Of a stretch of DNA of 64,000 bases, positions 41,101 through 50,332 are shown one piece after another. The stretch comes from Luteibacter sp. 9135 (GTDB lineage: Bacteria; Pseudomonadota; Gammaproteobacteria; Xanthomonadales; Rhodanobacteraceae). Below the pieces are notes generated by a model. That model did not search any database and was not told the DNA's origin. It was given only the letters and a program-made list of their open reading frames with translations. How positions within the stretch are numbered: the first letter of the stretch is position 1; every line of letters starts with the position of its first letter. The DNA is taken from assembly GCF_000745005.1 (NCBI RefSeq), contig NZ_JQNB01000001.1, forward strand, positions 3,527,501 through 3,591,500. The letters are read 5' to 3'. Position numbers and translations under genes: made by a program.

Positions 41101-41910
41101 TCAGGTGATGTAGAAGCGCCGCCGGAAGGCGTACATGTCCCTGAAGGTGCAGAACTCCGGTGCGCCCAGGTTCCATACCGGCACCTTGCTTGCCAGGTCC
41201 GCATGCCAGCGCCGGCGGGCCGCCTCGAACGCCTTGCGCTCGTCGGCGGTCAGGTCCGCCACCAGGTAGCCGAGCGATATGTGGAAGGTAAAGCTGTCGT
41301 GGTCGGGCGCGCGGATGCCGGTGACCTCCGACAACCGGTCGCGTAGCCGGCGCAGCTTCGCCTCCTCCGCCCCATCCACGGGCACCATCTCGATGCGCAG
41401 GCCCTCGGTGGGCCCGGCCCGCTGCGTGTCCACCCGCATCCGCAGCGGCAAGGCGCAGCCCAGGTCGAACAGCGCAAGCTTGCCGGCCAGCGCCGCGTCG
41501 CACTGCGCCATGGTGGCGTCGGTCGGCACGTCCTGGGGCCAGACCCCGGCCGTGCGGTGTTCGTCGTCCGCGCAGCCCAGCACGGTCATGTGGTAGCTCG
41601 ACGGCGGCAGGACCGCCACCTTTTCCATGAAGGCCTGGGCGGGAAACTCGCGGTAGATATCCAGCAACGCGTCGAACGCGGCAAAGCCGGCATCCTGCTG
41701 CGGTACATGGCAGATCACGGTATTGCCGGCGAAGGCATGCACCTGGCGGTTGGCCAGGAACTTGTGGCCCACCGTGCGCGGCGTGGCCACCACGGGCGCC
41801 ATCGGCGCCAGCAACGACAACCCGGCCAGGGCCGAGCCGCCGAGGGCTATCCAGTTCCGGCGCGCCGCATCCGGCAGGTCGTCTCCCGTCGTTGGGGTAT
41901 CAGCCTGCAT
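41101..41910 (-). CDS. DUF1868-type 2H phosphoesterase, Tat-exported
   Basis: This 269-residue protein has a twin-arginine-like leader (ARRNWIALGGSALAGLSLLAP) and the two H-x-T/S motifs of 2H phosphoesterases: YHMTVLG (about residue 117) and FTFHISLGY (about residue 222). Members open 2',3'-cyclic or other cyclic phosphates. A periplasmic location and the 11-bp overlap with a GDPD gene suggest it handles cyclic phosphate products of diester hydrolysis; that is an inference. It is the last gene of the receptor-GDPD group. Confidence 0.8.
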   Translation of the reverse strand: MQADTPTTGDDLPDAARRNWIALGGSALAGLSLLAPMAPVVATPRTVGHKFLANRQVHAFAGNTVICHVPQQDAGFAAFDALLDIYREFPAQAFMEKVAVLPPSSYHMTVLGCADDEHRTAGVWPQDVPTDATMAQCDAALAGKLALFDLGCALPLRMRVDTQRAGPTEGLRIEMVPVDGAEEAKLRRLRDRLSEVTGIRAPDHDSFTFHISLGYLVADLTADERKAFEAARRRWHADLASKVPVWNLGAPEFCTFRDMYAFRRRFYIT

Positions 41911-42856
41911 GGGCCGCGCCCTCCAGGCCATCGCGGTAGCGCAGCACGGCCTCGGGCTCGTCGGTCTGGATGATGCTGACGCCTTCGCGGAACAGGCGCC
42001 CCCACACGGCATCCGGATTCGCCAGGGCATCGGCGTCGCCACCGTAGCCGGCCACGAAGCCCTGCCACAGCGTGTTGACGAACAACCGCACGTGCAGGCG
42101 GCGCGCGGCGACCACCACGGGTGCGAGCTGCGCGGCCTGCATGCGCGGCAGCTCGAACGCCACCGGTCGTGCGCCGCCCTCGCCCTGCTTCGTCGCGATC
42201 GCGGCCAGGTCGGCGTCGCCGTGGGCATTCATGAGGATGGGCATGAAGTTGACGTGGTCAAACGGCGACATCGCCGCCAACGGGCTGCTGTCCACGCCCA
42301 CTTCCGTCTTCACCACCACCTGCCGCTCCATGCCCGCGCGGCGCACCGCGTCCACCGTCTCGACGTAGACGGCCGCCTTCACGTCGAGGTTGAGCATGAT
42401 GCGCCCCTTCGCCGCGGCCAGTATCTGCGCCAGCGACAACGGATGCAGGTCGGTCAGGGCCATGCCCGGCTGGCCTTCGTCGTCCTTCAGGCGCAGCTGC
42501 GAGAGGTCGGCCCAGGTGAGGTCGGCCACCTTGCCGTGGCCGTCCGTCGTCCGGTCCACTGTATCGTCGTGGAACATCACCAGGGTGCCGTCGGCCGCCT
42601 TGCGCACGTCCGTTTCCATCATGTCCGCACCGATGGCAATGCAGCGCTGCAACCCGGCCAGCGAGTTCTCGGGCGCATGGCCGGCAAGCCCATGACCGGG
42701 CGCGGGGTTATGGCAACCCCGGTGGGCCACGACAATGAGCCCACCGTCCGGGCGCGCCAGCCGCGCCTGGGTCGCCTGCATGGACGTGGGGGCGGCCTGC
42801 AGCGGCAGGGCCATCGCCAACAGGGCGATGCCCAGGGCCGGAAACGTGGGATGCAT
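41900..42856 (-). CDS. periplasmic glycerophosphodiester phosphodiesterase
   Basis: This 318-residue enzyme has a signal peptide (ALGIALLAMALPLQAA) and the GDPD catalytic set: VVAHRGCHN, HAPENS, DMMETDVRKAADGTLVMFHDDTVDRTTDG (His, Glu, Asp, His) and a late LFREGVSIIQTDEPE. It hydrolyses glycerophosphodiesters from phospholipid headgroups to glycerol phosphate and an alcohol. GAGGAAAG lies before the ATG. It follows the TonB receptor by 18 bp and overlaps the 2H gene. Confidence 0.9.
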   Translation of the reverse strand: MHPTFPALGIALLAMALPLQAAPTSMQATQARLARPDGGLIVVAHRGCHNPAPGHGLAGHAPENSLAGLQRCIAIGADMMETDVRKAADGTLVMFHDDTVDRTTDGHGKVADLTWADLSQLRLKDDEGQPGMALTDLHPLSLAQILAAAKGRIMLNLDVKAAVYVETVDAVRRAGMERQVVVKTEVGVDSSPLAAMSPFDHVNFMPILMNAHGDADLAAIATKQGEGGARPVAFELPRMQAAQLAPVVVAARRLHVRLFVNTLWQGFVAGYGGDADALANPDAVWGRLFREGVSIIQTDEPEAVLRYRDGLEGAAHAG

Positions 42857-42874
42857 GGGTATCTTTCCTCGGGA

Positions 42875-45733
42875 TCAGAGCTTGGGCGTGTAACGCACGC
42901 CGAACCAGTATGTCGTGGGGACCGAGTAGCTGTCTTTCAGCAGGTTTTCGCGGGGGCCGACGAAGCTGGTGATGCGGGTATGGGTCACGTTGCTCACCTG
43001 CGCCAGGACGCTCAGCGACGGGGTGATCGCATAGGTGGCCGACACGTCCAGCTGCGAACGCGGTGCCCAGTACAGGTCCTGCCAGGCGATGTTGCTGACC
43101 ACCGAGCGCAGCGCCTTGCCCTGCCGGTTGAAGGCCGCGCGCAGTTCCAGGCCGTCATGGGTGTAGAACACCGACGCGTTGGCCGTGTAGTTGGGTTGCC
43201 CGACGAGGCGGTCGATATGCCGGCTCTGCTGCGCGATGGTCGTCGTGCCGGTGCTGTAGGGCACCTCAAGGCCACCGTCCAGCATGGCGACGTTGCCGCT
43301 GACGCCGAACGACGACAGCCACGGCACGATTGGTTCGAGCGAGTTGAGCACACCGGACAGTTCCAGCCCGCGGATGTGCGCCTTCGACGCATTGGACGGC
43401 GTGCTGATGAACACGTTGTTGTACGTGGTGCCGTTGTACGCGAACGTGCCCAGGCTGGACAGCGTGAAGATCTCGTTCTGGATGCGCTTGTTGAACACCG
43501 CCGCCGACAGCATGCCGTCGTAGTCGCCGGGAAGCTGCCAGTCCAGCGCCAGGTCGAGGTTGGTCGACACGCGCGGCTTGATCTGCGGATTGCCGATGGT
43601 GACCGTGACGCCCTGGGCATTCGGGTTGCCGACATCGCCCGTGTTGACGAAACCGATCGAGGTGCGCGCTGCGTACGCGTCGTACGGCGGCCGACCGAGC
43701 GTGCGGCTGGCCGCCGCGCGCAGGTCCAGGTTGTCGTTGATGTGGTAGGTCATGATCGCGGACGGCAGCAGGTAGCTGTACCGCGAGTGGGTCGGTGCAT
43801 CCACGTAGCCGTACAGGCCCGTGCTCGGATCGAGCTGGCGCTCACGACCCACCGTGGACTGGCGCGTGCCGTCGTAGTGCAGGCCGGCCAGGATATCCAG
43901 GTTGTCCGAGCGATAGCCCACGTCACCGTAGGCACCGAAGATCTTCTCCTGGTGGGAGAAGTTGTCCTGGTTGCTGAAGGACGACTGGTCGGTCGCGTTG
44001 AAGGCGCTGAGCGGCACCGCACGCAACGCGGCGTTGGCCTTCTTCGGATCGATCGTGATCAGGTTGAGACCGAGGTAACGCATGGGTGCGTTCGACGGTG
44101 CCAATACATCGGCGATGTTCAGCGCGGGCGCCGTGGCGTTCGGCTGGAACTCGTCGCGGTACACGCTGTAACCCGGCTTGTCCGTCGTATACGACACGCC
44201 GGCGCCGAAACCGAAGCCGCGATCGGATTCGTCGCGGTTGAACGCATAGTCCAGCCGCCCGGTCAGGATCTTGTCCTCCGCGGTGCGCTTGTAGTCGGGG
44301 CGCCAGTACAGCAGGCTGTAGTTGCCGTAGTTGTAGTACGACTGCGGCGACACCGGGAACCGCTGGTTGAACTGCGAGGTGTCGTAGGTGAAGCCATAGG
44401 CCGACGTCGGGTTGACGGTCACGCCGGGGCCGGTGGTGCCGGTCGGTACCGCGGCGGGGCGCACCGCCCCGGTGATGTACTTGTACATCTGGATCGGCTC
44501 GTCATAGGTGGCATCCGACCACGACGCCTTGGCGCTTAGCACCTGGCGATCGTCCACATGCCAGTCCAGGCCGGTCTGGAAGAGCTTCGTGCGCGAGGTG
44601 ATTACCTGGTTGGAATAGCCCACCTCGACATCGCCCACCGGATAGGTGCCGGAGGTCGGGGTCTGGTTCGCCACGACATTGCGGTTGCGCGGGTCGATGA
44701 TGACTTCGTTGCGCTGCATATCGTCCTTGAACGAGTAGTAGCCGGCGGTCGCGTAGCCCTGCACGTCGTCGCTGAATTTCGCCTCGAACTTGCCGGTGAG
44801 GCCGTAACGGTCACGCTTGTCGTCGACGTACCAGTACTTGTCCTGCTGCGGCACCGCGTAGCCGTTGCCGAGCGCGGCGCCCGACTGCAGGAGGCCGTTG
44901 TTGCCGTAGAAGCTCTCCTGGATCGTGTCGGTGGTCATGTGCGTTTCGGTGTAGCTGCTCAGCGTCTGGTAGTTACCCGACAGCGTCACGCCATACTGGT
45001 GCTCGTCGCCGAACGTCGTGCTGCCCGTGGCGTTGAAGCGATAGCCCGGATCGTCCTGATTGCCGGGACGGCCGTTCTCACTCGCGTGCCCCGCCGAGGT
45101 CTCCATCGTGAAGAAGGGCTTGCCACCGTTCTCGAACGCGCTGCGCGTCTTGAGGTTGATGGCCCCGCCGGTGGCATTGGGATCCAACTCGGGAGTGAAG
45201 GTCTTTACCACCTGCAGCTCGCTGACCATCGAGGATGGCAGGATGTCCAGCCGCACGCCGCGCGTGATCGAGCCGAGGTTACCGTTGGGCGTTCCCGGTG
45301 ACGCGATGGTCAGACCGTCGATGGTCACGTTGTTGTACGAAGGGCCCAGGCCCCGGATAACCGGCGTAGCCGCTTCGTCACGCGGGTGCTCGTTGTCCGT
45401 CGCCGGCAGAACCGAGATACCCGGCACGCGACGCAGCGCCTCGACGATGGTGGCATCGGGCAAGGCCCGCACGTCCGTCGCGCTGACCACATCGGAGATA
45501 TTGGTGCTGGCACGCTTGCTGTCGATGGCCGCATCATTGGCGCGCCGGATACCGGTCACCACCATGCCGTCGAGCTTCTGCGCATCCCCCGCCTGCGCCT
45601 TGTCGTCAGCCGGTGCCGGCGTAGGCGGCACCTCAACGGGCGGCACGGAAGCGGACTGCGCAGCGATGCCCTGGCACCACGCCGCAACGAGGCACGCCAG
45701 CATGGTTTTGCGGAGGATACGAGTGTCGTTCAC
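42875..45733 (-). CDS. TonB-dependent receptor, large Xanthomonas/Caulobacter type
   Basis: This 952-residue receptor has a signal peptide ending GIAAQ, a short Pro-rich spacer, the TonB box MVVTGIRRAND, a plug with DATIVEALRRVPGISVLPATDNE and a barrel ending FGVRYTPKL. The VTIDGL and LDILPSSMVSELQVVKTFTPELD elements fit the oligosaccharide-type subfamily. It starts at GTG with AGGGG upstream. A LacI-type operator covers the leader. GDPD and 2H phosphoesterase genes follow, so the import substrate may carry phosphodiesters. Confidence 0.9.
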   Translation of the reverse strand: MNDTRILRKTMLACLVAAWCQGIAAQSASVPPVEVPPTPAPADDKAQAGDAQKLDGMVVTGIRRANDAAIDSKRASTNISDVVSATDVRALPDATIVEALRRVPGISVLPATDNEHPRDEAATPVIRGLGPSYNNVTIDGLTIASPGTPNGNLGSITRGVRLDILPSSMVSELQVVKTFTPELDPNATGGAINLKTRSAFENGGKPFFTMETSAGHASENGRPGNQDDPGYRFNATGSTTFGDEHQYGVTLSGNYQTLSSYTETHMTTDTIQESFYGNNGLLQSGAALGNGYAVPQQDKYWYVDDKRDRYGLTGKFEAKFSDDVQGYATAGYYSFKDDMQRNEVIIDPRNRNVVANQTPTSGTYPVGDVEVGYSNQVITSRTKLFQTGLDWHVDDRQVLSAKASWSDATYDEPIQMYKYITGAVRPAAVPTGTTGPGVTVNPTSAYGFTYDTSQFNQRFPVSPQSYYNYGNYSLLYWRPDYKRTAEDKILTGRLDYAFNRDESDRGFGFGAGVSYTTDKPGYSVYRDEFQPNATAPALNIADVLAPSNAPMRYLGLNLITIDPKKANAALRAVPLSAFNATDQSSFSNQDNFSHQEKIFGAYGDVGYRSDNLDILAGLHYDGTRQSTVGRERQLDPSTGLYGYVDAPTHSRYSYLLPSAIMTYHINDNLDLRAAASRTLGRPPYDAYAARTSIGFVNTGDVGNPNAQGVTVTIGNPQIKPRVSTNLDLALDWQLPGDYDGMLSAAVFNKRIQNEIFTLSSLGTFAYNGTTYNNVFISTPSNASKAHIRGLELSGVLNSLEPIVPWLSSFGVSGNVAMLDGGLEVPYSTGTTTIAQQSRHIDRLVGQPNYTANASVFYTHDGLELRAAFNRQGKALRSVVSNIAWQDLYWAPRSQLDVSATYAITPSLSVLAQVSNVTHTRITSFVGPRENLLKDSYSVPTTYWFGVRYTPKL

Positions 45734-45759
45734 GGTGAAGCCCCTGGAATGGAATGTAT

Positions 45760-45773
45760 TGCAACCGATTGCA
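45760..45773. promoter_or_regulatory. LacI-family operator-like palindrome
   Basis: TGCAACCGATTGCA is the CG-centred form TGCAA-N-CG-N-TTGCA used by LacI-family regulators. It lies 27 bases ahead of the receptor start codon, so repressor bound there would block the receptor-GDPD-2H genes. Confidence 0.65.
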
Positions 45774-45836
45774 TCAAGGCTAACCAGGGGATGTTGCGGA
45801 ATTATTTCCTTGGGCTTGGGGGGCTAGGGACGTATG

Positions 45837-45861
45837 TCGCGCACGTGCGTGCGCTCGTACG
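45837..45861 (-). repeat. diverged REP element copy
   Basis: On the minus strand GTACGAGCGCACGCACGTGC continues to GCGA, close to the copy at 24851-24877. It lies in the gap between the ArsB-like gene and the receptor. Confidence 0.5.
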
Positions 45862-45881
45862 CCACGCCCCTGCCTACCGCT

Positions 45882-47126
45882 TCACCGAATCACGCACCAG
45901 AGCGTCAGCAGCAGCGCGGGCACCATCACCACGGTCCCGGTCTTCAGGAACTGCCAGAAGCCCACGGCCTCCCCTTCCCGCCGGATGGCCTGCAGCCAGA
46001 GGATGGTGGCGAGTGAGCCGGTGATGGACAGGTTGGGGCCCAGGTCCACGCCGACCAGCGTGGCATCCACGACGTGCTGCGTGGCCTCCGCCTGGGCCAG
46101 TGTGGCGCTGGCCAGGAGGCCGACGGGGAGATTGTTGGCCAGGTTGCCGCCGAGCCCGGTGGCCGCGCCAGCCGCCCACGCGGCGAGGGTGACGCTGCGC
46201 GAGGCCAGGTCCTGCAGGCCGTGCGCCAGCATCCCCACGACGCCGGTGGTGACCAGCACCTCCACCAGCACGAACAGGCCTGCCACCAGCGGCAGCACGC
46301 CCCAGGACACGCCAGCGATGGCGGCGCGCGGGCTTTCGCGTTTCCGCCATGACACGACCACGAGGGCGAGCACGCCCATGATCGCGGTAGGCAGGCCGAG
46401 GCTGCCGTCCCACGCGGACACGGCCATCAGCACCACGGCCGTGGCGGCGATGGCGGCCAGCGTGAGCTTGCCGTGGCCCGACAGGCGCGGCACGTCTACC
46501 TGGGTCTCGCACGATCCGCGCAGCTTGCCACGCTGGGTCAGGTACAGCGCGGCGAAGGTCACGCCGATGGATACCAGCGAAGCGAGGCCGAACCGTGCCA
46601 GCCACGCGCCGAGCGACGGCACATGGCCGGCGTACAGCACCAGGTTGGCGGGGTTGGAGATCGGCAGCACGAAGCTGGCCGCATTGGCGATGAAGGCGCA
46701 GATGAAGAGCAGCGGTAGCGGCTCGGCCTTGGCCCGCCGCGCAATGGCGAACACCGCGGGCGTGAGTACGACCGCCGTCGCATCGTTGGACAGGAACGTG
46801 GTGGTGACGATGCCGGTGAGGTACACCAGCACGAACAGCCGGGTGGACGACCCGTGTGCGTGGTTGACCGCGACGGCGGCCATCCAGTCGAACAGGCCCT
46901 CGCGCCGGCCCAGTTCGGACAGGAGCATCATCCCGGTCAGGAACAGATAGACGTCCATGCCCTTCATGACGGCCGAGGCGGCAGCCCCGGCCGGCAGGCA
47001 ACCCAGCACCACCACGGCCACGGCGCCGCCGACGGCCCAGATCGCTTCGGGCCACTTGAACGGACGGCCGACGACGCCCGCAGTAGCCGCGCCGACGATC
47101 CCCCAGGCAAGCCACGGCGCGCTCAT
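45882..47126 (-). CDS. ArsB/NhaD-type anion permease
   Basis: This 414-residue protein has about eleven hydrophobic segments and the ArsB/SLC13-like features TGIVTTTFLSNDATAVVLTP and LPISNPANLVLYAG with a repeated GLGGNLANNLPVGLL, the N-x-N-P anion sites. Relatives export arsenite or move dicarboxylates or phosphate. There is no arsR or arsC in the window. Its ATG overlaps the MFS gene stop, making it the third gene of a phosphoesterase-MFS-permease operon. Confidence 0.82.
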   Translation of the reverse strand: MSAPWLAWGIVGAATAGVVGRPFKWPEAIWAVGGAVAVVVLGCLPAGAAASAVMKGMDVYLFLTGMMLLSELGRREGLFDWMAAVAVNHAHGSSTRLFVLVYLTGIVTTTFLSNDATAVVLTPAVFAIARRAKAEPLPLLFICAFIANAASFVLPISNPANLVLYAGHVPSLGAWLARFGLASLVSIGVTFAALYLTQRGKLRGSCETQVDVPRLSGHGKLTLAAIAATAVVLMAVSAWDGSLGLPTAIMGVLALVVVSWRKRESPRAAIAGVSWGVLPLVAGLFVLVEVLVTTGVVGMLAHGLQDLASRSVTLAAWAAGAATGLGGNLANNLPVGLLASATLAQAEATQHVVDATLVGVDLGPNLSITGSLATILWLQAIRREGEAVGFWQFLKTGTVVMVPALLLTLWCVIR

Positions 47127-48400
47127 GCCGCACCCCCTGCGTTAGCGAGGCGAGGATCGCGCGTAACGCTGCCGGGATGACCGCATGCCTCATGTAGTGC
47201 ATGACGGTTGAGGAACCACAGGGCGAGCGAGCCCACGGAGATGCCGCCCAGGACCAGGAACGCGCCCCGGTAGCCGATGGACTGGGCCATCATGCCGCCG
47301 AGCAGCGGGCTGAGCGCCGCGCCAACGCCTTGCATGGTCATGACGGCGCCCTGGGCCACGTTGACACGCCCGGTGCCTTGCATCAGCCGCGCGATGAGCG
47401 CGGGCACGGCGACGCTTTGCAGGCCGGCGCCGATGCCATCCAGTATCTGCACCGGGTACACGCCCCAGTGGCCGATGAACAGCGCAGCCACGAGACCACG
47501 TACCGGCAGCGCCAGGAAGGTGATGAGGATCACCCACCAGTAGCCGGTGGAACGGATCATCCGCATGGCCACGAGCGACGCCACCACCATCACCAGCTGG
47601 GCGACGATGATGGTCAATGCCGTGAAGGCGCTGGGATCGGCCTGGTGACCGGCGACCACGGCCATGCCATACAGCGGCAGCATCGCCGCGTTGCCGAGGT
47701 GGAACAAGGCGAGCGACGCGGAGAGTAGCAGCAATGGCCGGCAGGTCAGCAGGATGGAAAATCCCGAGGGTGCAGCGTCATCGTCGGCGTCGGTTTCCAG
47801 GCCGCGCGCGGCGCGGTGATCGATGGCCTTGGCGGGGATGAGCAGCACCGCGGCGATCGACAGCGCGGCGAAGACACCGGCCACGACGAACACACCGCCG
47901 AACCCGAACTTCCAGCCGACATAGCCCGACAAGGAAGCACCGATCACGTTACCTGCGTGGTTGGCCACCTGGTTACGCCCGAACTGCCGGTCGAAGCCAC
48001 GTGCACGCGCCATGCCCAGCGTGATGCCGGCAATGGCGGGACCGATCAGCGCACCGGCGATCGCCGTCGCGACCTGCGAGATCGCCACGGTGGCGAACGA
48101 ATGGGTGAACCACACGATGCACGACGCAAGCACCGTGCACAGGGCGGATACGACCACGGCCATGCGCTTCGCGCGCGTGGCGTCGATGACCGCGCCTGCG
48201 GGCGCCGTCACCAGCAGGCCAGCCACGCCGCCCATGGTCATCACGCTGCCGATGGCACCCGTGGTCCAGCCCAGCGACTGCAGGAAGACGCCGAGGAAGG
48301 GGCCGATGCCCGCTTGTACGTCGGCGATGAAGAAGTTGAGCGCCTCCAGAGGACGCTGCCCGGGCATGTGAGCGGCCGGCGCGCGATCCACGGCGCTCAC
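47123..48400 (-). CDS. MFS transporter
   Basis: This 425-residue transporter has twelve predicted helices; the first begins LEALNFFIADVQAGIGPFLGV, the loop 2-3 has AGAVIDATRAKRM, and a central loop (DHRAARGLETDADDDAAP) separates the halves. It begins at a GTG that overlaps the metallophosphoesterase stop (GTGA). The substrate is not evident; the operon partners point to organophosphate or anion transport. Confidence 0.85.
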   Translation of the reverse strand: MSAVDRAPAAHMPGQRPLEALNFFIADVQAGIGPFLGVFLQSLGWTTGAIGSVMTMGGVAGLLVTAPAGAVIDATRAKRMAVVVSALCTVLASCIVWFTHSFATVAISQVATAIAGALIGPAIAGITLGMARARGFDRQFGRNQVANHAGNVIGASLSGYVGWKFGFGGVFVVAGVFAALSIAAVLLIPAKAIDHRAARGLETDADDDAAPSGFSILLTCRPLLLLSASLALFHLGNAAMLPLYGMAVVAGHQADPSAFTALTIIVAQLVMVVASLVAMRMIRSTGYWWVILITFLALPVRGLVAALFIGHWGVYPVQILDGIGAGLQSVAVPALIARLMQGTGRVNVAQGAVMTMQGVGAALSPLLGGMMAQSIGYRGAFLVLGGISVGSLALWFLNRHALHEACGHPGSVTRDPRLANAGGAA

Positions 48401-49536
48401 CAGTGCCGCCCGTTCTTGTTGGGGCCCAGCTGGCTGCCCAGGATGCCGTGCGCGGGCCACGCCTCCACGGCATGCGCGTCGCTGCCCAAGGCCGCGTCCT
48501 GCCGCTCCCGCCGGGTCGCTTCCGCGGCCGTGAGCGCCTGAATGGTGTCGTCGCCCACGGCGCCGTGGCGATCGGTCGCCACGACGGTGATATCCGCCTC
48601 TGTTTCGACGGCAGACCCCTGCACATGAGCCTCCCAGACGCACGGCTCGCCCGCCACGGGCGACATGGCGACCGTCGGGCCACCCGGCAAGCTCGCCGTC
48701 ACCGAGCGGATGTCCTCCCCGAACACCTTGGCGCGGATGCGCATCGCGCCGGAGGCCGCCACGACCTGGCGCGAGGCCGGGTCGGTCACCAGCCGGCCAT
48801 CCGCCGGCTGCGTGATCATGACGAAGGGCCGCGGATCGCGCAGACGACAGAAGCGCCAGCTGACCACGCCCTCGTCGACATTGACCACCGTGTAGCCGGG
48901 GGCGCCGTCGTCCTCCTCGATCTGCCCGGTGGAACGCGTGGCGCCGTACAGCACCGCACCGTCGTTGAGCAACTCGTTGTAGTGGGTGTGCCCGGTGTCG
49001 ACGAACGCCACGCCCGCCTCGGCGAACAGGCGAGCGACCGCTTCGCCACCCTCGGCAAGATCGCCAGGATAGGCATGCATGAAGACCAGCGGCGCAGCGC
49101 CGCTGGCCTTTGCCTGCGTCAGCTCATTCGCCAGCCACGCATGCTGGGCGTCGCCAAGCCGGAAATCAGGGCCTCCCGCTCCCGCCGACACCACATCCAG
49201 GAACAGGCAGGCGCGCCCGTTGATCGCGACGCGGCGCGGCAAGGGGTCGGCATCCAGGCCCTCATGGAACGCGACCAGGTCGCCATCCTCGAAATCGTGG
49301 TCGCCAGGGATGGCGTGGAGCGGAAGCGGCATGCCCTCGAGCACGGCGCGGATACGCGCGTATTGCTCGGCCGTGGCATGGTTCGCGTTGTCACCGGGGA
49401 GAAAGGCGAAATCGACGCCATGCCGCATGCGCGCATTGATGTCGTCCACGACGGCGGAAAGGTGGGACAGGCTTTCGTAGCCGTCTTCGTCGGATGCATG
49501 CAGGTCACCTACATGGATCCAGGTCAGCATTCGCAT
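48397..49536 (-). CDS. calcineurin-like metallophosphoesterase
   Basis: This 379-residue protein has the five metallophosphoesterase motifs: HVGDLHASD, FLPGDNANH, GDHDFE, FMHAYPGD and DTGHTHYNE. The last 150 residues form an additional beta-rich domain (KVFGEDIRSVTASLPGG). It has no signal peptide, so the enzyme is cytoplasmic and acts on a phosphomono- or diester. It is the first gene of an operon with the MFS and ArsB-like transporters. GGAG precedes the ATG. Confidence 0.87.
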   Translation of the reverse strand: MRMLTWIHVGDLHASDEDGYESLSHLSAVVDDINARMRHGVDFAFLPGDNANHATAEQYARIRAVLEGMPLPLHAIPGDHDFEDGDLVAFHEGLDADPLPRRVAINGRACLFLDVVSAGAGGPDFRLGDAQHAWLANELTQAKASGAAPLVFMHAYPGDLAEGGEAVARLFAEAGVAFVDTGHTHYNELLNDGAVLYGATRSTGQIEEDDGAPGYTVVNVDEGVVSWRFCRLRDPRPFVMITQPADGRLVTDPASRQVVAASGAMRIRAKVFGEDIRSVTASLPGGPTVAMSPVAGEPCVWEAHVQGSAVETEADITVVATDRHGAVGDDTIQALTAAEATRRERQDAALGSDAHAVEAWPAHGILGSQLGPNKNGRHW

Positions 49537-49867
49537 GAACTTGCTCCGTTTCGACGCGGTGGGGATCCGCTACGAAACCGGTTGCAGCAAGCGTGCCATG
49601 CGGCAGATGCCCCGTGCCTGCGCGGCACCGGGGGAAACGAGAGGCACCGGTGTCCCCTGTGGGGACGGGGCGGTGTCCTGTAAACGGACACCGGAATTTG
49701 CGAGGGGCGCCCGTCCTCGCGCCGTCAGGTTAGTGAGGGCAGTTTCACCTGGCAGGGTCGCGAGCAAAGCCGCGCGGGCGACACACTGCACCTGCGTCTT
49801 GGTCATGGTCGCCCTGCCGCACCAGGCTCCCTCCCTCCCCCCCAGAGTGCCTGGCGCGACAGGTTTT
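49537..49867. other. intergenic region with palindromes
   Basis: No coding sequence is convincing. Two inverted repeats lie close together: GTCCCC/GGGGAC at 49652-49666, and CGGTGTCC/GGACACCG with a 7-base spacer at 49671-49693. CCAGGC/GCCTGG near 49826-49855 frames a C-rich run. The GTGTCC repeats look like operator half-sites upstream of the metallophosphoesterase operon. Confidence 0.5.
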
Positions 49868-50182
49868 TTATGCCTTGTTCGCGTCCATCGTCACCGAGTC
49901 CAGATGCTCCACGGACTCAATGTCGTTGAGCCAGACCAGTCCGTCCCAACCAGGCTGCTGCGGGTCCTCCAGCTTCACCGTGCCGTCGATGCCCTCGTTG
50001 CCCTGGGCATCGCGAAACGTCTGCACGGTCGGCGGCACGGCGACGATGCCCAACACGGTACTGCCGTCCCGAAGATGCAGGCGCACCTTCGCGTTGAAGG
50101 CCAGCGTTCGCACGAGGGCCTTGATCCGGCCCACCTCACCCGCATCAGTGACACCGTTTCTTTCGTTGGTGCTCAGGTTCAT
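49868..50182 (-). CDS. DUF3247 family protein
   Basis: This 104-residue cytoplasmic protein matches the small DUF3247 family found in Xanthomonadales: RIKALVRTLAFNAKVRLHLRDGSTVLGIVAVPP and GIDGTVKLEDPQQPGWDGLVWLNDIESVEHLDSVTM. The middle resembles a small beta-barrel (Sm-like) fold. The function is unknown. The ATG of MNLSTNERNG has GGAG nine bases upstream. Confidence 0.8.
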   Translation of the reverse strand: MNLSTNERNGVTDAGEVGRIKALVRTLAFNAKVRLHLRDGSTVLGIVAVPPTVQTFRDAQGNEGIDGTVKLEDPQQPGWDGLVWLNDIESVEHLDSVTMDANKA

Positions 50183-50332
50183 TTCGGTTCGCTCCGCGCC
50201 GACAGGGTCGGACATATCCAGCGTGCAGCATCGGAGCCGAGGCGTTAAAACGCGTGAACGGTCCGTGCGGAGGCTTTCGACGACGCTGAACGCAGAGGCG
50301 CGTGGCCCGCGCCGACATCGTTAGGCAAATGC

